DNA of 27,661 bases from JBBRSC01 sp038245795. GTDB lineage: Bacteria; Actinomycetota; Acidimicrobiia; Acidimicrobiales; Microtrichaceae. The translations under genes were made by a program, and so were the position numbers. Positions 23,567-27,661 of this stretch are shown piece by piece. The notes under the pieces are model-generated. The model was given only the letters and a program-made list of their open reading frames with translations, had not been told where the DNA came from and ran no database searches. Positions within the stretch are counted from its first letter, which is position 1. Each line of letters begins with the position of its first letter. The stretch is taken from positions 1-27,661 of the forward strand of contig JBBRSC010000009.1 of NCBI GenBank assembly GCA_038245795.1. The letters are read 5' to 3'.

Positions 23567-24970
23567 TCAGCCGGCGCGATGCGCAACGGGCAACGTCACC
23601 TTGACCCGTAGACCTCCGCCACTACTTCGCTCCATCGACGCCCTGCCACCCGATGTCTCAGCGAGGCGACGAACGATCGCCAGGCCGAGCCCGCTCCCAC
23701 CATCGCTGGGGTTCGGTCCTCTCCAGAAGCGATCGAATGCCCGCGACATCTGGGACTCGGTCAGCCCGGGACCCTCATCGCTCACGGCCACGGTCATCAT
23801 GGAGCCACCGTTGTCTCGGTCGACTTCAACCGTGATCGTGGACCCTGGCGACGACACCTCGACCGCGTTGGCGATGAGGTTGTCGAGCATCTGCTCAAGA
23901 CCTCCCTCCACCACCCGTGCCATCCCACCGGATCCATGATTCTCGACGACCAACGCCACCTCGCGTTCGTCGGCGAATGGGCTCCAGGTGGCGGCCCGTT
24001 CGGCCGCCACAACACCAATATCGACCGTCGTCAGGGAGCCCGGTTTGGCGTCGAGTCGCGCCATCGCGAGCAACGCGTCCACGAGTTCCGACAACCGGTC
24101 GACCTCGGTCATCGCCGCCTCCACCGCGCCAGAATCGGATCGATTGGCCAGCGAGTCGTCACCGTTTTCTGAGAGTCCTTCGAGCCGGAGGCGGAGGGCC
24201 GTCAAAGGGGTCCGCAGCTGGTGTGAGGCATCCGCGAGAAAGGCCCGTTGAGATTCAATCAGACCCTGATTGGCATCAGCCATTGTGTTGAACGCACGGG
24301 CGACACGGAGCAGGTCCGGTGGCCCATGGCGGGCGGCCACCCGTGCCGACAGCTCCCCCGATGCCAACGTGTCCGCCGTGGCCTCCAGTTCCCGAACCGG
24401 GCGTGCGAGGGTCGATGCAATGAACCATCCGGCGAGGCCCACGACCGCCAGCACGATCCCGCCAAGGGAGACGAGTTGAATCCAGACCCGACGGGTTCGC
24501 TGGTCGACGGTTGTCGTGGGGTAGCTCACGCGAACCGCGCCCAGCACTGCCCCCTCGCGCACGACGGGGACGGCGACGTAGACGAGGGAGCTGCCGAGCG
24601 TGGCGGACGAACGCTCCCCGATGCTGTACTCACCCCGGAGCGCCGCGACAATTTCGGGTCGGGTCGAGAAGTCGCGTGACGCGCCGCCGCGATTGTCGGA
24701 ATCGATCACCGACTGCCCCTGCGCGTCGACCATCACCACTCGCCCACCGGTCTGCTGAACGTAGCGGTCCACCAGCGGCGGAATCAGATTGAAGTTGTTG
24801 TTCTCGAACGCGTCGTCGGCTTCGGCTGCCAGGACACGACTGTCGCGTTCGATGGCGGTCAGCAACCGATCCCGCTCGCGGCCGGAGAAGATTCGACCGA
24901 GCGGAATGATCAGCATGATGAGAATGAACAGCGTCATCATCAGGTAGCTGACGAGGATGCGACGGGTCAC
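23567..24970 (-). CDS. HAMP-domain sensor histidine kinase
   Basis: This 467-aa kinase has TM1 at about 4-25, an extracytoplasmic sensor domain (about 26-160, with YVQQTGGRVVMVDAQGQSVIDSD and a GSSLVYVAVPVVREGAVLG strand pair, PDC/Cache-like), TM2 (162-187) and HAMP (ARPVRELEATADTLASGEL). The H box has phosphorylatable His250 (FLADASHQLRTPLTAL). ATPase motifs are N (EQMLDNLIANAVEVS), G1 (VSDEGPGL), F (FDRFWRG) and G2 (GGSGLGLAI). The GTG start overlaps the response regulator's stop by 4 bp, so both are made from one message. The ligand is unknown; the divergent flavin/redox operon suggests a redox or metal signal. Confidence 0.93.
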   Translation of the reverse strand: MTRRILVSYLMMTLFILIMLIIPLGRIFSGRERDRLLTAIERDSRVLAAEADDAFENNNFNLIPPLVDRYVQQTGGRVVMVDAQGQSVIDSDNRGGASRDFSTRPEIVAALRGEYSIGERSSATLGSSLVYVAVPVVREGAVLGAVRVSYPTTTVDQRTRRVWIQLVSLGGIVLAVVGLAGWFIASTLARPVRELEATADTLASGELSARVAARHGPPDLLRVARAFNTMADANQGLIESQRAFLADASHQLRTPLTALRLRLEGLSENGDDSLANRSDSGAVEAAMTEVDRLSELVDALLAMARLDAKPGSLTTVDIGVVAAERAATWSPFADEREVALVVENHGSGGMARVVEGGLEQMLDNLIANAVEVSSPGSTITVEVDRDNGGSMMTVAVSDEGPGLTESQMSRAFDRFWRGPNPSDGGSGLGLAIVRRLAETSGGRASMERSSGGGLRVKVTLPVAHRAG

Positions 24971-25647
24971 GTTGGCACCCTGAATCGATACCCGACGCCT
25001 CGCACGGTTTCGATCCACGCCGGGTCGCCGAGCTTCCGGCGGAGGGCGGCAATGTGCACGTCGAGTGTCTTGGTCGGGCCATACCAGTGCTCGTCCCAGA
25101 CTGACTCGAGGATCTCCCGGCGTCGCTGAATGACTCCGATGTCCGACGAGAGATGGACCAGAAGGTCGAACTCCTTGGGCGTCAGATCCAGTTCCTCGCT
25201 CGCGAGGTGGACTCGGTGAGCCGCCAGGTCGATCACCAGGGGTCCCAGGGTTCGCGTCGCTTCCTCCAACGACCCAACCTCGGTCCGTCGGGTGACCGCC
25301 CGGATCCGCGCGACGAGTTCCCGGGTACCGAACGGTTTGACGAGATAGTCGTCCGCACCGGACTCGAGCAGCAACACACGGTCGATTTCCTCACTTCGGG
25401 CGCTGATCACGATGATCGGGATGTTCGAGGTCGCCCGGATGCGACGACAGACCTCGGATCCGTCCAGATCGGGAAGCCCCAGGTCCAACAGCACCAGATC
25501 CGCGTCGCCGAGGGCCAACAGTCCGGCGGCCGCTGTTCCGTGTGCATCAACCTCGAAGCCGGATCGCCTCAACCCATCCGCCAAGGGCACCGCAATGGTC
25601 GTGTCGTCTTCGATCAGGAGCAGCCGCACCCCCCAACCATGGCCCAT
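24967..25647 (-). CDS. OmpR-family response regulator
   Basis: This protein of about 226 aa has a receiver domain with the acidic pair in LLLIEDD, phosphoacceptor Asp55 (LVLLDLGLPDLDG) and conserved Lys in DDYLVKPFG. A winged-helix DNA-binding domain follows (LDLTPKEFDLLVHL, RREILESVWDEHW, TKTLDVHIAALRRKLGD, ETVRGVGYRF). ATG 25647 was chosen; GTG 25629 (directly before RLLLIEDD) is the alternative. Its operon partner is the histidine kinase downstream. Phased 11-bp direct repeats at 25670-25713 in the divergent region are its likely operator. Confidence 0.93.
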   Translation of the reverse strand: MGHGWGVRLLLIEDDTTIAVPLADGLRRSGFEVDAHGTAAAGLLALGDADLVLLDLGLPDLDGSEVCRRIRATSNIPIIVISARSEEIDRVLLLESGADDYLVKPFGTRELVARIRAVTRRTEVGSLEEATRTLGPLVIDLAAHRVHLASEELDLTPKEFDLLVHLSSDIGVIQRRREILESVWDEHWYGPTKTLDVHIAALRRKLGDPAWIETVRGVGYRFRVPT

Positions 25648-25669
25648 ACGCACCCGCTGGCAGCCGATC

Positions 25670-25713
25670 TTTGCCAATCCTTTGCCATCCCCTTCACCTG
25701 CTCTTGACCTGGT
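25670..25713 (+). promoter_or_regulatory. Four phased 11-bp direct repeats, predicted response-regulator operator
   Basis: Consecutive 11-bp units begin TTTGCCA, TTTGCCA, CTTCACC and CTTGACC (25670, 25681, 25692, 25703). The first two are identical over 7 bp. OmpR/PhoP-type regulators bind head-to-tail heptamers with an 11-bp period, on one face of the helix. The array lies between the regulator gene and the divergent 25758 gene, 45 bp before its ATG. Confidence 0.6.
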
Positions 25714-25757
25714 CCGCGTACCTTTTGAGGTGTTCCAACCACCCCAGGAGAAGCATC

Positions 25758-26153
25758 ATGGCTCGACCGACCATCATCAAGACTGCCGCTGGACTCCTGC
25801 TGTCGGCGGCGCTGATCGCCGCCATCGCAGTGAGCGTTGGCATCATGTCCGACCCGACGAGCGCCGAGGGGCCGGGCACCTTCCAGCCGACGGCGGCGCT
25901 CCTCGCCCCCACCACGACTGCGTTGACCACCAGCACGGTTGAATCAACCTCTCCGACAACGGGCGCACCGTCCGAGGACAAGGACGATGCCACGTTGACC
26001 CCCGATGTCAACGAACCAATTGACACCAGGGCCCCCGGTGTCAGCGAGTCGCACGACACGAAAGGCCCCGATGTCAGCGAGTCGCACGACACGAAAGGCC
26101 CCGATGTCAGCGAGTCGCACGAGAAGCCCGAGGGCCACGATGCAGACGACTGA
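25758..26153 (+). CDS. Secreted or anchored acidic/His tandem-repeat protein
   Basis: This 131-aa protein has AGGAG 7 nt before the ATG. The N-terminal hydrophobic segment (about 8-30, IIKTAAGLLLSAALIAAIAV) acts as signal or anchor. A Thr/Ser/Pro-rich spacer (TTTALTTSTVESTSPTTG) follows, then four 11-residue units: VNEPIDTRAPG, VSESHDTKGPD twice, and VSESHEKPEGH, ending HDADD. The Ser-His-Asp/Glu-rich units could bind metal ions (inference). The DNA of units two and three is identical (33 bp each), so unit number probably varies between strains. It heads the operon with ApbE and a ferric-reductase-like protein. No family recognised. Confidence 0.75.
   Translation: MARPTIIKTAAGLLLSAALIAAIAVSVGIMSDPTSAEGPGTFQPTAALLAPTTTALTTSTVESTSPTTGAPSEDKDDATLTPDVNEPIDTRAPGVSESHDTKGPDVSESHDTKGPDVSESHEKPEGHDADD
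26007..26126 (+). repeat. 33-bp in-frame tandem repeat
   Basis: Units start at 26007 (diverged), 26040, 26073 (identical to the previous one) and 26106 (partial, then diverging). Each unit encodes 11 residues of the secreted repeat protein, so unit gain or loss keeps the frame. Confidence 0.85.
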
Positions 26154-26544
26154 CAGACCGAGGAAACGTCACGCCGCGCAGCGTTCCCGATGGGCGACCG
26201 CTGCCCTCGCAACGGCGGGAACGATCGGCATCACGGGTTACCTCCAGTTCGTGCATCCCGCCGCTGCAACGACGTCCGACACGCAACTCTCCGACCTGAC
26301 GACCGGCCAATACGAGCAGGCTCAGATCCCCGTTCTGCCCCCGCCCGCTCCGTCCGTGACGGTCAAGGTTCGACACAAGCCGAAGCCGGGCGCAGCGCCG
26401 ACCACGGCCCCCGCAGCGGTTGCTCCTGTGTATCCGCAGGTGCCGCGACCACAGACACCGCAGCCACAGGTGCAGGTCCAGCCGCGGCCTCTGCCGCCGA
26501 AACCGCAAATCAGCCACGCCACGACTCGGGGCTCGAACGGATGA
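26140..26544 (+). CDS. Pro-rich membrane-anchored small protein
   Basis: This 134-aa protein starts at ATG 26140 (GAGGG 5 nt upstream), overlapping the preceding gene by 14 bp. It has a basic N-terminus (RPRKRHAAQRSR), one hydrophobic segment (about 20-42, ATAALATAGTIGITGYLQF) and a segment TSDTQLSDLTTGQYEQAQIP. The long Pro/Gln/Val tail (VLPPPAPSVTVKVRHKPKPG, then repeated PQ/PV/PK) is probably extended in the cell wall. It ends within the ApbE start codon. No domain recognised. Position suggests a component of an envelope redox complex, but this is inference. Confidence 0.75.
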   Translation: MQTTDRPRKRHAAQRSRWATAALATAGTIGITGYLQFVHPAAATTSDTQLSDLTTGQYEQAQIPVLPPPAPSVTVKVRHKPKPGAAPTTAPAAVAPVYPQVPRPQTPQPQVQVQPRPLPPKPQISHATTRGSNG

Positions 26545-27500
26545 TCCATCGGGCCGAGCGGCGCGTGATGGGCACCACTGCGAGCATCATTGTGCACGGT
26601 GGGAGCCAGTCTGCCGAGGGTCTCTTCGAGCGTCTCGAGCGTCTCGAGGCATCGTGGAGCAGGTTCCGTCCCGACAGCGAGCTGTGCCGACTCAACGCCG
26701 CCGCAGGCACCGTCACCCAGGTGTCGGGGTCGTTGTTTGTCCTGGTCGAGCACCTTGTCTCGGCCCGCCGCCTGACCGGTGGGCGTTTCGACCCGACCCT
26801 CCATGATCGGATTGTCGACCTCGGGTACGACCGGACCTATCGCGAGCTGTCCGGCGACAGAGACATCAGCGACAGAGACATCAGCGACAGAGACATCAGC
26901 GATCAGATCTTCGACGGGGCTCCGGCGACGGGGGACATTGTCCTGTTCCCGAAGGCTTCGGCAGTCCTCCTGTCGACTGGCGTCCACCTCGATGCCGGCG
27001 GGCTCGGCAAAGGTCTCGCGGGCGACATCAGCGCTCGGGAAGCAATGGAGTCCGGGGCCGACGGCGTGCTCGTGGAGATTGGTGGGGACATCGTGACCCG
27101 CGGAAACGCGCCGGACGGCAACACATGGCGCATCGATATTCCCGCCAGCGACTGCGAGCCCGAGCGGGTCATCGAGATGAACGACGGCGCAGTCGCCACC
27201 TCCGACACCCGTGCTCGACGCTGGACCGTCGGTGGCACCCTGCGACACCACATCCTCGATCCGGCGACCGGTCTTCCTGTGCCACGTGACCTCCTAGCGA
27301 CCGTGATCGCCGGGATGGGTTGGTGGGCCGAAGCACTCGCCACCGCGGCCATCATCTCGACCGCCCGAGGCGACGATTGGCTCACCGCTGACCGAGCTGA
27401 ACGCCTCGGTGCCGTCGTTTCCGCATCGGAGATCCAGCGATCGACAGAGTCCAGTCTCTGGAACGCCGTCGAGAGCGAAGCCGAGCACGCGCATGCCTGA
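26541..27500 (+). CDS. ApbE-like FAD:protein FMN transferase
   Basis: This 319-aa enzyme is expected to transfer FMN from FAD to a Thr of an exported flavoprotein. Features are RRVMGTTASIIVHG at the start, FERLERLEASWSRFRPDSELCRLN (usual ApbE helix), GGRFDPTLHDRIVDLGYD, STGVHLDAGGLGKGLAGD (ApbE DxGGxxKG motif), VEIGGDIVTRG, AVATSDTRARRW, HHILDPATGLPV and EALATAAII. It has no signal peptide, unlike many ApbE proteins. Three identical 15-bp units at 26856-26900 insert DRDIS three times between the YRELSG and DQIFDG segments. ATGA overlap with the previous gene and overlap with the next gene show tight operon coupling. Confidence 0.9.
   Translation: MIHRAERRVMGTTASIIVHGGSQSAEGLFERLERLEASWSRFRPDSELCRLNAAAGTVTQVSGSLFVLVEHLVSARRLTGGRFDPTLHDRIVDLGYDRTYRELSGDRDISDRDISDRDISDQIFDGAPATGDIVLFPKASAVLLSTGVHLDAGGLGKGLAGDISAREAMESGADGVLVEIGGDIVTRGNAPDGNTWRIDIPASDCEPERVIEMNDGAVATSDTRARRWTVGGTLRHHILDPATGLPVPRDLLATVIAGMGWWAEALATAAIISTARGDDWLTADRAERLGAVVSASEIQRSTESSLWNAVESEAEHAHA
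26856..26900 (+). repeat. 15-bp in-frame tandem repeat (three perfect copies)
   Basis: Three copies of GACAGAGACATCAGC encode DRDIS x3 within ApbE. This is a likely slippage-prone site; changes in copy number keep the reading frame. Confidence 0.9.
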
Positions 27501-27661
27501 TCAGATCTGGTGGTACCTCGCCCGTTCGAGTGGAATCGTCACCCTCATCGCCTCTGGGGCATCGGTCATCTGGGGATTGTTGCTGTCGACCCGCGTCATC
27601 AAGCGACGCTCTCTTCCCAAGTGGTTGCTCGATCTGCACCGGTTTCTCGGTGCCATCACCA
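27493..27661 (+). CDS. Ferric-reductase-like transmembrane protein, 3' end outside window
   Basis: The first 56 residues are visible: MPDQIWWYLARSSGIVTLI, then a hydrophobic helix ending WGLLLSTRVI, a basic loop and LPKWLLDLHRFLGAIT. The WWYLARSSG start and the LLDLHR-LG His segment are typical of haem-binding ferric-reductase-like membrane proteins encoded beside FMN-binding and ApbE proteins. The ATG overlaps the ApbE gene by 8 bp. The remaining helices and any FMN-binding partner lie beyond the window. Confidence 0.8.
   Translation, partial: MPDQIWWYLARSSGIVTLIASGASVIWGLLLSTRVIKRRSLPKWLLDLHRFLGAIT

Noticed and set aside
21340..23939. Two long plus-strand open frames (449 and 497 aa) opposite YceI, SDR, crotonase and kinase genes
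   Set aside because: All four minus-strand genes have well-defined catalytic or family motifs; the plus frames are Arg/His-rich without domains.

Overview
This window is high-GC, densely coding DNA that reads like an actinobacterial chromosome, most probably Acidimicrobiia/Ilumatobacter-like. That placement is an inference from the frequent GTG starts, a mycothiol-type DsbA-fold protein, a SoxR regulator, crotonase/SDR genes and lipoproteins of an unusual style. No phage, transposase, CRISPR array or rRNA was seen.

Layout. 1-760 (minus): the 5' part of selD and, directly upstream, a tRNA-Sec gene (selC) with a UCA anticodon and long variable arm. The organism is therefore expected to make selenoproteins. 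896-2343 (plus): an AhpD-like (CMD family) protein translationally coupled to a short radical SAM protein. 2401-3928 (minus): a methyltransferase and a nucleoside phosphorylase. 4036-6618 (plus): a ten-helix FtsX/MacB-type ABC permease without its ATPase. 6656-8090: a CAP-domain lipoprotein (minus) next to the C-terminal relic of an MFS transporter (plus). 8201-10348: a small membrane protein, a Tat-exported PhoX-like protein and a mycothiol-dependent nitroreductase-like protein. 10440-11209 (minus): an ECF sigma factor coupled to an 81-aa unknown protein. 11363-12907 (plus): a membrane-anchored glutamate-synthase-like FMN/Fe-S protein. 12929-14749: soxR and a divergent gene of unknown function sharing a SoxR box with the 19-bp promoter spacer typical of MerR-family control. 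14778-15470: a pair of about 59-bp direct repeats flanking a hypothetical gene. 15490-17139 (plus): an ABC-F ATPase. 17174-23453 (minus): transglutaminase-like protein, MBL-fold hydrolase, possible small membrane protein beneath LexA-like boxes, RCC1-repeat lipoprotein, YceI-like protein, and a two-gene SDR/crotonase operon.

23567-27661: an OmpR-type response regulator and histidine kinase (minus) are divergent from a plus-strand operon encoding a tandem-repeat acidic/His secreted protein, a Pro-rich anchored protein, an ApbE-type flavin transferase and a ferric-reductase-like membrane protein that runs off the window. Phased 11-bp direct repeats in the divergent intergenic region look like the regulator's operator. 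The set resembles a regulated extracytoplasmic flavin/redox system.

Strongest candidates for new biology: the SoxR-controlled unknown gene, the phased-repeat/ApbE locus, a Cys-containing N-terminal module shared by two otherwise unrelated lipoproteins, the 59-bp repeat pair, and the selC-adjacent AhpD/radical SAM pair.
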